Shown: one piece after another, positions 1 to 40,138 of the stretch
Layout of the letters: each line of letters begins with the position of its first letter
Numbering within the stretch: the stretch's first letter is position 1
Notes under the pieces: generated by a model
Databases searched by the model: none
Told to the model about the DNA's origin: nothing
What the model saw: only the letters and a program-made list of their open reading frames with translations
Translations under genes and position numbers: made by a program
Assembly (NCBI GenBank): GCA_903813345.2
Contig: CAIIXF020000003.1
Span: 34,151,000-34,210,999, forward strand
DNA: 60,000 nucleotides
Reading direction: 5' to 3'
DNA from: Owenia fusiformis
Taxonomy: Eukaryota; Annelida; Polychaeta; Sabellida; Oweniidae

Positions 1-111
1 CTAGTACATCATGAATGTCCAAGGACCAAATCCCTAATATGACCTACCTAAAGAAGCAGTCGGGTCAAATATTCTAGGTCAGGAAACACCATATTTTTGT
101 TTTCCTTCTAG

Positions 112-259
112 GGAGGCAATCCGCCCTGGTGATGTTCTGACAAGGACGGTGAAAATGACACCACGTTTCCATGGAAACCGTACTATCTATGCTACATTTA
201 ACAGCAGGCAGCTAACGAACATAACGGGTGATGCGAAGATAACAGTGCTCAAAGCATAG
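112..259 (+). CDS. Transglutaminase, last coding exon (partial gene)
   Basis: A pyrimidine tract and AG at 110-111 are followed by an open exon that begins with one leftover base (112), runs in frame from 113 and stops with TAG at 257-259. The 48 residues match the second C-terminal beta-barrel of animal transglutaminases: RPGDVL near the start, then a TPRFHG turn, then the family signature FNSRQLTNITG, ending ITVLKA. Family members crosslink proteins through glutamine-lysine isopeptide bonds, but the catalytic Cys-His-Asp core would lie upstream, outside the window, so activity cannot be judged. The gene runs toward PHAF1, tail to tail. The paralogue cannot be assigned from this tail alone. 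Confidence 0.85.
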
Positions 260-860
260 ATCAATACCAGTGACAGGAGATCAGTTGCAGGACAGGAAGA
301 AACATGCATATGGTTGTTAGTTCAACAAGAGGAACTCAACTGATTCTCAGGCGATAACTAGTGATAAAATCAAACCATATTGATCGACCATGACTCACAG
401 GGCCGTAACCAATGATCGCACCCCCCTGGCTATGCCTCTGACTCATATCTATATAACTACTAACATGTCCTAATATGCTCAAGACAATCAATTAAACAGA
501 TAAGAAATATTAGCATCTTTAGTTGCCTCGTGTATGCAAATACATATTTTTTCCTCACTTCCAACATTATAACTTAACAATAACAGTAATTGAATAACCG
601 CCACTGTGTGTTGCACATATTTCAAATAGATAATACAAGGGTGGGAGGGCATTGATAAATTTGAAAGTTTCTAAGTGCGCGATGTACACGAGGGAAATCA
701 CTCATACATGTAGTTTTATATAAAGATGTCAGGTCAGCATGGGTACTTTATGATATAATATAATCAATAATATAAAATAGGCTATTATATATATCGGGTG
801 TCCCAAAAAATGAGACACTTTTTGACAAGTATTTTCTCAACAACTGATGAACCAAACTTA

Positions 861-1290
861 CTGAAAATTCGTACAAAGTAGCCGAGGAGTATTGTTAGTA
901 GGTTGTAAAAATATAAAATGGATTGGGTTAATGTGAGTACTAAGAAATTCAAGATAGCATGTCAAAATGTCCCATACCAGAGCAATGCAATGAGAATTTA
1001 TTCTAACAATATCACCTCCAATCAATCCTGAGAATGAATGGATTTTGAATATTCGGGAAGAATGAAACGAGACCTGACACATAGCCAAGCTATTTTGACT
1101 GATTGTTAACAGATGCTATCACCTGATATCTGGTACAAGCACTATGGAGGCCTCATCGCAGAGCTCTGGTAGGGGGATTTTTGACATGCTACTTTGAATT
1201 TCTTAGTACTCACAGAATATTTATTTGATCTTTTTTTATATTTTCACAACTTGCTGATGATGCTCTTAAGCTACTTTATACAAATTTTCC
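861..1290. repeat. Imperfect fold-back repeat, arms about 108-114 bp
   Basis: The left arm (861-968) and right arm (1177-1290) are reverse complements with scattered mismatches; for example GTGAGTACTAAGAAATTCAA reads on the plus strand near 934 and on the minus strand near 1215. They are separated by about 208 bp. Just outside the left arm (798-810) is GGGTGTCCCAAAAA, which recurs at 33413-33426. This looks like a non-autonomous element of unknown class. Confidence 0.6.
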
Positions 1291-1430
1291 TTACAGTTAA
1301 GGATAATCCACCTCATCTTTATTTTTCCTAATATATATTTTATTATAACAGATTGTTATTTGTATAATTATGTCATCTCTATGACGATACAAATGTATAC
1401 ATAAAATAGTTATGTATTTTTCAGAGGTTC

Positions 1431-1436
1431 AATAAA
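1431..1436 (+). terminator. Candidate poly(A) signal AATAAA for the transglutaminase gene
   Basis: A canonical AATAAA lies 1.17 kb after the transglutaminase stop. An ATTAAA variant at 491-496 is nearer. Which is used cannot be told from sequence. Confidence 0.25.
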
Positions 1437-2727
1437 CTTACTTTAATATACATTTTAAGTTATTCCGTCAATGTCTTAAACTCCCTATTAGTTCCCTTTC
1501 TACCCAGTAGCTCTACTATCTTGACTTTAATTTCAACATTGTTAAAATTCCACATTTGGATAGCAATATTCCACTTAATCCAGCATATGGGGTTTACATG
1601 TATTTATCCCAGCTTATTAGATATAGCAGGGCATGTTCAAAATATCTATATACCAAATCAAGACACCATATTTTAGTGATCAAGCTGTTAGGGCAAGGTT
1701 GTACTTGTATAAAGCTTAAGAAATACTCTCTGGGCTTCGCTGAAAAATACAAATCATTAATTTCGAAGTTTCAAGTTTTACAATTTGAGATGCTGAAGGA
1801 TGTAGGAATTGTACATTGGCGCTGATCTCACAATTTTTTCACTTGGCACGTTTTGAGGTGGATACCGGCTATGGCATGATTAATGGTAATGAGAAAAAGT
1901 GATCGAAACCAGCCATAGTTTTCACCTGATGACCATTGTGAATTATTGTGTTTTATGGATTATGGCGACGGCTTTTGTGAATGGATGTTGTCCCTTTGAA
2001 ACGCCTATGGACTTGGAGACTGGATTTTATCTATCCCACATCATTTGAGACTGAATGCTCTATCTTGTATGAGTACTTGTATCTACAACTATTTTTGATG
2101 TTATGAGTATTGGCTATCAATTTCTATTTTTTCTTCAACATGTATTGTAATGACTTCATTATGAATGAAATGTCCCTTGGTGTTCTGGTCTTGGAATGTG
2201 ATATCGGTTCTTAAGTGGAGGAAAGGGGGTATTAGACAAATCACGTTAGATCATGGTTTTGGGATATATTGGGTTTGTTTTTCTTGACTGGTACGCACTT
2301 AGAGTTTGCTTTTCTTGCTATGTTCCATTACAACTTTTGGTCCTTTCCCTTTGGCACTCGTGCTTAGATATTCATCTCAGGTATAGATGGCACAAGTGCA
2401 TTGGGGAATTTACATAGATCATGTGATAAGGTTGAAATGTCACATGACTACAACTGGCGGGAATCAGTTTGTGAACTCATAGCCTGGAAAGCCCACCAAC
2501 CACCCCATCACCAGCCAATGTAATTACTGCAACTAAAATAAGTAAAAACATACATCAAATATAATGTGTATAATAATATATTATTCTTAGTGATAGGGAC
2601 CCCTTCGGTAAAAGACTATAGTATTAAATTGAGATAATGTTAAAAAATTTGAGAGTATATATGCATCACAATATTACACAATTATTTGAAGTATATGTAA
2701 CATCCAAGTGGGTAAGAGTTAAGTCAA

Positions 2728-2874
2728 GGTGTGAAAGAAATTGTGGTCCCCGGGGATTATGGTCCCCCTTTTAAAGGCCCTTATTGTGTATAAGATAATA
2801 AGGGAAAGAGGTCACCATATAAATCAATGGAGAGTAGGACCATAAATTAATATGACCTCCTACCCTTTTACACC
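2728..2874 (+). mobile_element. Small TIR element (MITE-like), copy 1
   Basis: Starts GGTGTGAAAG and ends CTTTTACACC, a 10-bp terminal inverted repeat with one mismatch. The interior has TTATGGTCCCC-type blocks and a segment ATCAATGGAGAGTAGGACCA. Two longer copies of the same family lie at 38647-38826 and 38851-39017. It has no coding capacity. The family name is unknown to me. Confidence 0.65.
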
Positions 2875-3170
2875 GGTTTGAAATTCTAGTTTTTGAGAGA
2901 AAAAATTCAGTCATCTCGAGTGGCTTTATCATTTATTTTTAAATATTTTTCATAAATCAGTAAAAATACGATGCCTATATAGAGATTATCCTACATGAGT
3001 TTCAGAATATTGGGATTGCCCCGGGGCCAATACAATATATCTGCCCGAGGCTCGTCCCGAGGGTAGATATGTTATATTGGCCAAGGGATAATCCAAAAAT
3101 CCTGAACCGACTATATAATGATATGTTTATCCCATACCAATCTTGGTCATCTGGTTCACATCTGGAAATA

Positions 3171-3440
3171 TTTATAGGATATCCTATGATTTTGAGGAAT
3201 ATCATTTTTATCTACGAGGTGATATTGATATCTGCATGAGAGAGCGAAGCAAACGAGTGCACGTATCAATATCACCGCGTAGATTAAAATGATATTCTGA
3301 AAAATGCATAAGATGTTCTTATTATCCTACACTTACTAGTAGTGTAAACTGAGTGTGTAAAATCATTGAAAAATAAATTTCGTGTCAAATAGTTCAATTT
3401 TGCGGGAAATCACGATATCCTCCGCATATTGGTTTTCTGG
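3171..3440. repeat. Dispersed palindromic repeat, inverted partner at 27165-27460
   Basis: From TTTATAGGATATCCTATGAT through ATATCCTCCGCATATTGG the sequence matches the reverse complement of 27165-27460 with modest divergence. The middle part is itself an imperfect palindrome: ATATCATTTTTATCTACGAGG against CGCGTAGATTAAAATGATAT. Confidence 0.65.
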
Positions 3441-5911
3441 ACTATATCGTGGCGATATCCCCCGGTTATTTATTTTGCCAATAGATATCAAATTTTATTT
3501 TTTGATGTTATTATACATATGTATGTGTAGGGTAATCTAGAATATCCGTGTCCAGTTTCGTATGCGAACGGCGATTATGCGTAGCGGGCAGATATATTAC
3601 ATCTGCCCGCTCGGAGCGGGACGTAAAGCCATATCTTCCCGCTGATGCAAATATAAGTCTTTACATAACCCCTATTTACACTCCTATCCATTAGTTTGGC
3701 AAGCCGAAGCCTCCCTTTGATAGCATGTTAATGTTTTAATTGTTTCTTTAATACAATAGTTAGAAAAATTTAAAGAATTGTTTTCAATCTCTAAACGTAA
3801 ACAGGCTTCAACTCTACAAATACAGGGGGAGGGGCGTCAAATTGACTACCCCCTGTCGATTTTTACGATGGTAATTTTTAGCTAACTATCTAAAAACTAA
3901 GTAGCTACAATGGTTTTTCGTGATGACAGTCAGCGTTCGGACCATTCTCTAACAAATGGCAGGTGGTGACATTTCGCATCAAATGCCTTGTTTATCACTT
4001 ACCATAAACAGGTTTTTATGGCACCACGATGAAGTTGTGACAGTTTTCAAGTCACAATCGAAGTCACAATGGAAAAATTAACACAACATTTTATATAATT
4101 TACTTTTTTATTTTTTTATTTGTTATTTTAACATTTTTATTTTTTATTTTAAAATGAATGAGTGTGATAACTGATAATATGCAAATTGTATAATTTTAGT
4201 AACTGTCACCAAACACAATAATATGGTACAAGTACACAAAAAGTTTGGTAAAATCTTTAAGAAAGCTTTTATACCAATGTGTCTTATAGTGATTTCACAA
4301 GGGAGTAGTTGCTCCTAACGTACATGAGATGCGAGTCTTTAGCAGTTTTAATTTAAACAAATGTTCAAGAAAGGCTTTATGTTTCATACTGGCACCTGGT
4401 ACTGGCATGTATATGTACATGATTTCAAATGAGAATTGAAAATTTGTGACTGAAAATAAAATTCCTCTTTATGAGATATCTGCATGTTATCCCTGTATTA
4501 AATGCACTCAGATATGTTATATCTACAGAACAATGCAGTCATTTATCACCCCCCTCCTTGTATCCACTTTTATATTTCAAAGAGAATTTGAGAGAGAAGA
4601 GACTTGTAATTAACTAGAAATTGAATGATATTTATAAATAAAGAAATATATTGATAATACCTTATGCTGACAGTAATATGACTATGTTTAAATGAAACAT
4701 TATTTCTCAGTTCAAAGAATGCTTTGCTTTTGAACTGTGAAAAATTGAGCTTGAAATACAGCAAGCCACCCATACTTTAAGGCCCTATGTAAAGTTTAAA
4801 CAACTTTTGCTTATATAATAGTCTTACCCTATGTTATCAAGGATCTTTTTTGATAAATACATCTCAAACTGGTTTTTTAAACCATGAAAAATAATATTTG
4901 ATTGATTCAACAATACTTTCAAACTTAACATTATGTGAGACCTTTAAACAATTAGCATTTTGGCCACACTTGTTCTCCCCCATTTCAAAGTATCAACAAT
5001 ATCCATGTTTACTTTTTAATTTGCTATTTCATCTCATTTCTCTCTAATTTTTTAATAAAGTATCTAATCCTCTGTCATTTCTATGTAATGCATATTTACT
5101 TTTTTCCTCGGTCACTCCCTCCATTCTACACTATTTTGCAATTTAAAACCTGACCACTTTAATGCTTGCTGATGGGCTGTGCTGTGAGTTAGGGGGCCAT
5201 CTCATACTTGTAACACTAAATTCAAGAACACATTATCATTTTCTTTATCTAGTAGGAAAATGAAATGGCTATTTCAACTATTTAAACTGTGGGTCATCTA
5301 AAAACTCGAGACATTTCATTTTTAGTTGCCCTTTAACATGACATTTTCAACGAATCATATATAGAACATCTTTTCATATCAAACAAAGCTCCACTTCAAT
5401 AGAGTCTGACTTGGGTGGTCCAGCAATTTATAAAACTAATATGTAGAATTAAGTGTTAAATTTATGAGATGAGCCCTTATGAGATCAACACTAAATACAT
5501 TATTACCATCAGGGAATGATCCCAAATGTCATTATTTGCAAAGGAAAGACAGTCATTTGGGTTTTTTTGGGGGGAAGCCAATGTTCAGTGTAAATAATAA
5601 TAAATATTGCTTTATGAATTGTTTTTTTCGTTGGGAAGTTAGGGAAGGTCATCTATAACTTTTGCAAGTACTGACATTTTCATCTTAACCCTAAGTAACC
5701 AGAAATGTACATATTACAACTGTATATATAAATTCAATAACTGTACATGGTAATAATAAATGTTTGTACATAATATACATTGCAAATTATAAATTATAAA
5801 TGCTCATTTACAAATCAAAATGATTAATTGCGAGTATAACGATGGAATACTGAAAAATAAACCATGACCTATAATGACTATGTAATTTTTTAGAATCAAA
5901 AAATGTAGCTC

Positions 5912-6888
5912 ATCCTCACGGGGTACCATCGAATAATTTTGGCAACGTACCGGAGAACGACATTTTACTAAGAAATGGCAATAATTTAGCACAATATATT
6001 TTTTAACTAGAGTTCTATTTTGATTTTGACAAAAGTAAGTATTCCATGCAATAACTATTTCATTCATGAGTTTGTAGGAATTCTGTTGGAACCCAGTTCT
6101 GATCAAGTACGAAGTTATTGAAATCGGCGCAGACGGACTTTACTTCGAAAGATGGTTTTTCGATTATAACTTTTCACAACATTTTAGTATAGACTTTTGA
6201 AAAAAGTACAGAATAGTCCTTATACTTTTGAATAATTCTGTTATTTCTGATTCACACGACTCTGATTTGTTTAATTAAAAAAAAGTTTTAAAAATATTAC
6301 TTAGGAACGTAACCGGAGCTGGGAACGTAACCGGAGCAGATCAGTTGAATTATTTAATCAAAAAAATTAAAATATATGATTTAAAGCACATATACTAATT
6401 TAAAAACATACGGGATTGTTCGAACGCGTATTTGCTTTAAATCATATATATTTTTTTTAATTATATAATTCAACTGATCTGCTCCGGTTACGTTCCTAAG
6501 TAATATTTTTAAAACTTTTTTTTAATTAAACAAATCAGAGTCGTGTGAATCAGAAATAACAGAATTATTCAATAGTATAAGGACTATTCTGTACTTTTTT
6601 CAAAAGTCTATACTTAAATGTTGTAAAAAGTTATAATCGAAAAACCATCTTTCGGAGTAAAGTCCGACTGCGCCGATTTCAATAACTTCGTACTTGATCA
6701 GAACTGGGTTCCAACAGAATTCCTACAAACTCATGAATGAAATAGCCATTGCATGGAATACTTACTTTTGTCAAAATCAAAGTAGAACTCTAGTTAAAAA
6801 ATATATTGTGCTAAATTATTGCCATTTCTTAGTAAAATGTCGTTCTCCGGTACGTTGCCAAAATTATTCGATGGTACCCCGTGATCCT
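5912..6888. mobile_element. Fold-back transposon with ~460 bp inverted arms and 5-bp target duplication
   Basis: The left arm (5917-6388) and right arm (6432-6883) are near-identical reverse complements around a ~43 bp centre. The outer ends read CACGGGGTACCATC and GATGGTACCCCGTG. Both are flanked by ATCCT (5912-5916 and 6884-6888), which looks like a target-site duplication. The left arm has a short extra duplication of GAACGTAACCGGAGC near 6306-6337. Two mirrored ORFs in the arms share about 65 residues only because the DNA is inverted; they have no recognisable domain. No transposase is present, so the element is non-autonomous. Confidence 0.85.
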
Positions 6889-9033
6889 CTCTCCAGGCAA
6901 TCAATTTCAATTTTTCATTGCAAAACTGTTATATAATTCTACATTAAGTCATTAAAGCCTTCAGATGGACTGTGTTTTCATTAATGACTGCATGTTAATA
7001 TATTTTGCTCACAAAATCTTTTCCAATTTATTTACATATTGACAGGTCACTCATACCATGATGCAAATAATAAATCTTATATATACAACAAAGCCATTTG
7101 ATTGGTTATTTTTATGATGGCCTCTAAAAACAACAACATAGATCAGTGGTCTCTCAAGTGATTTCCTCAACTTTGGGGTACCTTCTCATATTACCATGTT
7201 TTATGATTTTCTAAATCCTCAAATTAATTCAAAACTATTTTCAATTTGATGAAAGCATCAAGTTGCTTTAATGTGAGAAAGGTCATATTGTTAAGGTAAA
7301 TATGACAAACATTACAAACTGCAACGGTTTCTGCAGCTTTGTGGACATTGATCAATACCAATGATGACTAAAAAAACATATACAACGATGATCTTGGCTT
7401 ATCACAAATTTGTAACCCTAGCTATGGGCCATGCCCTAGCTCTTGACCATCATCTAATTGTTTACTCCACAGCTTTATTTCAGACCCTAGAAATCAGACT
7501 GATTGGCTGATAAAAGATAATACAAAATAAAACTCAGCCCACCTTAAATAATAATAATTTCATGGACGTGAGATCAGGAGTTGAATATACAATATAATAT
7601 GTCATTTGATTATATACAAGTACATATGAAGCCTTTAAATGACTAATAGCCAAAGTTCTTATACCAAATAACCATATATTCTTAATTCAAAATGAAATAT
7701 AACTTCCACAATAAAAAGACAATGACATTACATAAACCTATTTTTCTAAAAATATCAAGTCAATTGATTTAGTAAATTACATGTCACTGTAAATCAAAAT
7801 ATTTAAGAGTAACTTATGATGAGAACTACAGATATTATCATTTTAGGTTCTGACATTACATTGGGAGATAAGCGATGAGCCACATAATGTATGTTAATTA
7901 AGCCTCGGTTACATTTTCTCTATGGCAGCCGTAGCTTCACAAAATCGAGGTAGAAAATTGACACCGTAATGCTTATCCCTATATTTCATGCTGCATATTT
8001 CTCAGATTTTGGGAAGCTATGGCAGCTGAAGATCAAATGTGATTGAGGCCAGTCCCTCACCCTGGATTTGGGTAATATATATATATGTGCACCTTCATTA
8101 TTACGTCTGCAGAATTTGAAACTTAAAGTGTCTAGCGTGTGAAAAGAGGGATAACTTTTTTTCTTGAAAAAACAATGACATACATTTCCATTTTTTCTTT
8201 TTCATTTTCAAAACTTCTAAGAAATATAACAATACTATGAGCACATCTAATAAGGAGAGTCTATGTGGAATATGTGACCAAACTTTATCCTGTACCCTCA
8301 TCTAAATGGGGCTGCTTCTCACTTACAATCCTACTCCATATAAAGCAATAGTAAACCTTTTTATCTGAACACATCTCAAAAGTTAATATCCTAAAATGTG
8401 AACACCTTTTTGATATCACTGGCTCCATTTCATCAGGACAGTGGATTGGCAAATATTCCAAAAAGCCATTCATCTGCTCTTAATTGTGTTTGCTTTAGAC
8501 AGGCATACTGTATTCATGTATTACTATAATACTTTAAGCATGGTAACTCTGAGATCTCAAAATCTATAAAATTATTGCAGTTGCATATAGCACATTATTA
8601 AAAGTTGACTAAACCTAATCAATTTGACGACATCTTTATGTGGATCCTTACATTTCTGACAGAATATTTCACACCCAAAATATACCAGGCTTAAAGTACA
8701 CAATATTTCAACTGCAAACTGGCATTATGTGGTCCCTAAATCATCTGAAAATCTGTTCTAAAGTTGTGAGTCAAATGTCTAAATAAGATGACTTCCCATA
8801 TAATAAAGTTTCTAATTCTCGAATTAAGATGACACTGCAATGTAGAATCCCAGATTTTAATGTGACATCACATTTTAATGTGACACACATTTAAGGTGAC
8901 ATCCCACAGTAGGATCCCAGATTCTTGACTTCATGAGGTATAGTTTCATATTCCCAATTACACGAGACTGCATTCCAGATTCCAAGAGATGTTCTCCTAT
9001 AGACATGTATAATACACCTAAGCAAAGACTGTC
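6889..9033. other. Intergenic DNA and PHAF1 3' UTR
   Basis: No coding segment was recognised. The part nearest 9034 should be the PHAF1 3' UTR. Minus-strand ATTAAA motifs at 8874-8879 and 8856-8861 are the nearest possible poly(A) signals, about 155-180 nt after the stop. The rest is unremarkable AT-rich DNA. Confidence 0.4.
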
Positions 9034-38271
<29,238 letters not shown>

Positions 38272-38375
38272 TTACAACATTGAAAAACTATGTTCACTTC
38301 GCTTCATTGAAGTAGAAAAGGACAATATAATGAGAAAAATTCATTGTTTTCAAAATTTCATTTTTATTCTATAAC

Positions 38376-38384
38376 GCATGCGCA
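38376..38384. promoter_or_regulatory. NRF1-like site GCATGCGCA
   Basis: Matches the core of the palindromic NRF1 motif (TGCGCATGCGC type), about 126 bp upstream of the PHAF1 ATG. CpG-containing motifs are rare in this AT-rich window. Confidence 0.45.
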
Positions 38385-38646
38385 GTGGTGATGCACTGAA
38401 CGAAACAGAAAACCCCGAGAATCGTCGTTTTATGCCCATCTTGTGCTGACTTCTTGCAGAAAGACCTATATCCAAAACGTCCTTGCTTGTTGCTAGTCTT
38501 GCTATTTCTAAATATCGCTTGATAATTGGATTACAGATATTCAAACTATCAATAAGGATAATGATCATGACAGATATGAAGAGGGAGGGGGGAGGCTCTG
38601 TTGGTCCTCATTTACCCTTACGACGGACCTCCTCTGACTGATGCCA

Positions 38647-38826
38647 GGTGTAAAATGGTAGGAGCAGGTCCTATCAAACTATGGTCCTACTCTCCATTGA
38701 TTTATATGGTGACCTAAATACAACTCTTTCCCTCATTATCTTATACGCAATCAGGGCCAGTAAGGGCCGTTAAGAAAGGGGACCATAATCCCTGGGGGAC
38801 TGGGGGACCATCATTTCTTTCACACC
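38647..38826 (-). mobile_element. Small TIR element, copy 2 (inverted)
   Basis: The same family as 2728-2874 in reverse: begins GGTGTAAAATGG and ends CTTTCACACC. It carries TGGTCCTACTCTCCATTGAT and the mirrored GGGACCATAAT blocks. Only 24 bp separates it from copy 3. Confidence 0.7.
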
Positions 38827-38850
38827 AGGTATTGGGATGGCGGGTGGGCC

Positions 38851-39017
38851 GGTGTGAAAGAAATTATGGTCCCCCAGGGATTATGGTCCCCCCTTTTAAA
38901 GGCCCTTACGGGCCCTGATTGTGTATGAGATAATAAGGGAAAGAGCACAAAGAGGTCACCATATAAATCAATGGAGAGTAGGACCATAAATCAATAGGAC
39001 TCCTACCCTTTTACACC
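38851..39017 (+). mobile_element. Small TIR element, copy 3
   Basis: Begins GGTGTGAAAGAAATTATGGT and ends CTTTTACACC; closely related to copies 1 and 2. Together with copy 2 it forms a ~370 bp inverted arrangement in the shared promoter region. Confidence 0.7.
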
Positions 39018-39126
39018 GGGTATACAGTAAAATAAAATATTTAAAAATCCCCCAGTGTACTAGTGTTAGTAATGCCCAGTGTCTGTATATGCTTTGCTGC
39101 TTTATGAATATTCCCCGAGTATGCCA

Positions 39127-39396
39127 CAGGGGCGGATCTTGGAACCAACAAGGGAGGTGGCCCAAACTTCAGGTCTGAGTAAAACAAATTTGAGCCCTTA
39201 GAACCAAAAATTGGGCCTACATTTAGAACATATGAGGCTCATTTTCTTCAAATTTGGCTTAAAATTTAAAAAATAAGGCTTAAAAGACCCAGTAATGATC
39301 AAAGAGGCCCACTTTTCGGGGCCTTATGGCCTTTTTTGTGCCCAATTTTTTCTGGGCCCACCCAAGGGGAGGGGGCAGGGCCCAGATCCGCCAGTG
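39127..39396. mobile_element. hAT-like non-autonomous element (270 bp)
   Basis: Starts CAGGGGCGGATCTTGG and ends CCCAGATCCGCCAGTG, an imperfect terminal inverted repeat of the CAGTGGCGGATC type known from hAT elements. The interior has repeated GGCCCA/GGGCCT motifs. No clean 8-bp target duplication is visible. Confidence 0.65.
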
Positions 39397-39834
39397 CGCC
39401 ATTCACAGACTTATGACACGATATGACAACTGAAAATCCAGTGTTAGTGACAGATATTTCCCAAGATATTTCAAGCCAGTCAAGGTCCCAAAGTTTCTTG
39501 ATAGAGAAAATCTAAGATGAAAAATCTCAACCCAGGAGTAAATTGTTTACTGTGAGTGTATGTTCTGGATTATGGTTGACTTGGTATGATTAAAAACAAT
39601 ACGTTCATTTGTATCTACTTAATGTCACAGCTTAATACTGACGCAGTGTATACATATTCCGAGGGTGTACAAATTAATAAACGCTGGAAAGGCATTGATG
39701 AGAAGTGTATTATGTATGTTATAGACTTAGGTAAGATACCACGTGTTCAAAATACATTTCAGTGCATAATAACTGCACGTCATCCCGTATATGGTATCTC
39801 ATTTGCATACCTTTGATCATTGGTTGTACGAAAA

Positions 39835-39849
39835 TGACGTTTACTTCCG
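39835..39849. promoter_or_regulatory. CRE-like TGACGT next to ETS-like ACTTCCG
   Basis: TGACGT at 39835-39840 and ACTTCCG (reverse of CGGAAGT) at 39843-39849, about 155 bp before the CBFB start. These are common promoter-proximal motifs of housekeeping-type genes. This is inference from motif matching only. Confidence 0.4.
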
Positions 39850-39967
39850 AATGATGACTCGTTAACGAATATATCCTTATATGGTAACCGACGGACATAC
39901 ACGAACAATAATTAAAATATTGACCAATCAACGATGAGTAGTACGAAATTGAGATCTCGTGTTGTGT

Positions 39968-39975
39968 TGTGGTTT
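39968..39975 (+). promoter_or_regulatory. RUNX consensus site TGTGGTTT before CBFB
   Basis: A perfect TGTGGTTT, the DNA site bound by RUNX/CBF-beta complexes, lies 26 bp before the preferred ATG (40001). It could sit in the promoter or 5' UTR of the gene that encodes the RUNX partner itself. Confidence 0.45.
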
Positions 39976-40000
39976 GGCATGAATGAAAGATAGTTTGACG

Positions 40001-40138
40001 ATGCTTCCAGTTGCACCAGACACGTTTTCTCTGGATCTCAAACCATTCCTGAAGTACAAGATGCCCAGAGTGGTACCAGACCAGCGATCAAAGTTTGAGA
40101 ACGACGAATTTTTCAGAAAATTAAGCCGTGAATCGGAG
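40001..40138 (+). CDS. CBFB: CBFB exon 1
   Basis: Reads MLPVAPDTFSLDLKPFLKYK, then MPRVVPDQRSKFENDEFFRK and LSRESE. The 20 residues before MPRVV are an N-terminal extension of the kind seen in fly homologues but absent in human. The donor is GTACGC, and intron 1 is only 112 bp. Confidence 0.93.

Larger units (their letters stand above)
260..5911. other. Intergenic DNA after the transglutaminase gene
   Basis: No ORF here resembles a known protein. The stretch holds the probable transglutaminase 3' UTR, an imperfect fold-back (861-1290), a small TIR element (2728-2874) and a repeat with an inverted partner at 27.2-27.5 kb (3171-3440). Around 3020-3110 and 3580-3650 are short GC-rich inverted motifs of the GGGCAGATATATT type that recur near 21780-21900. 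The rest is AT-rich with no visible structure. Confidence 0.6.

Noticed and set aside
5804-6936. Two ORFs sharing about 65 residues (MIRTGFQQNSYKLMNEI..), as a possible gene pair
   Set aside because: They are mirror images in the arms of a fold-back element; the shared protein follows from the inverted DNA. No domain is visible.
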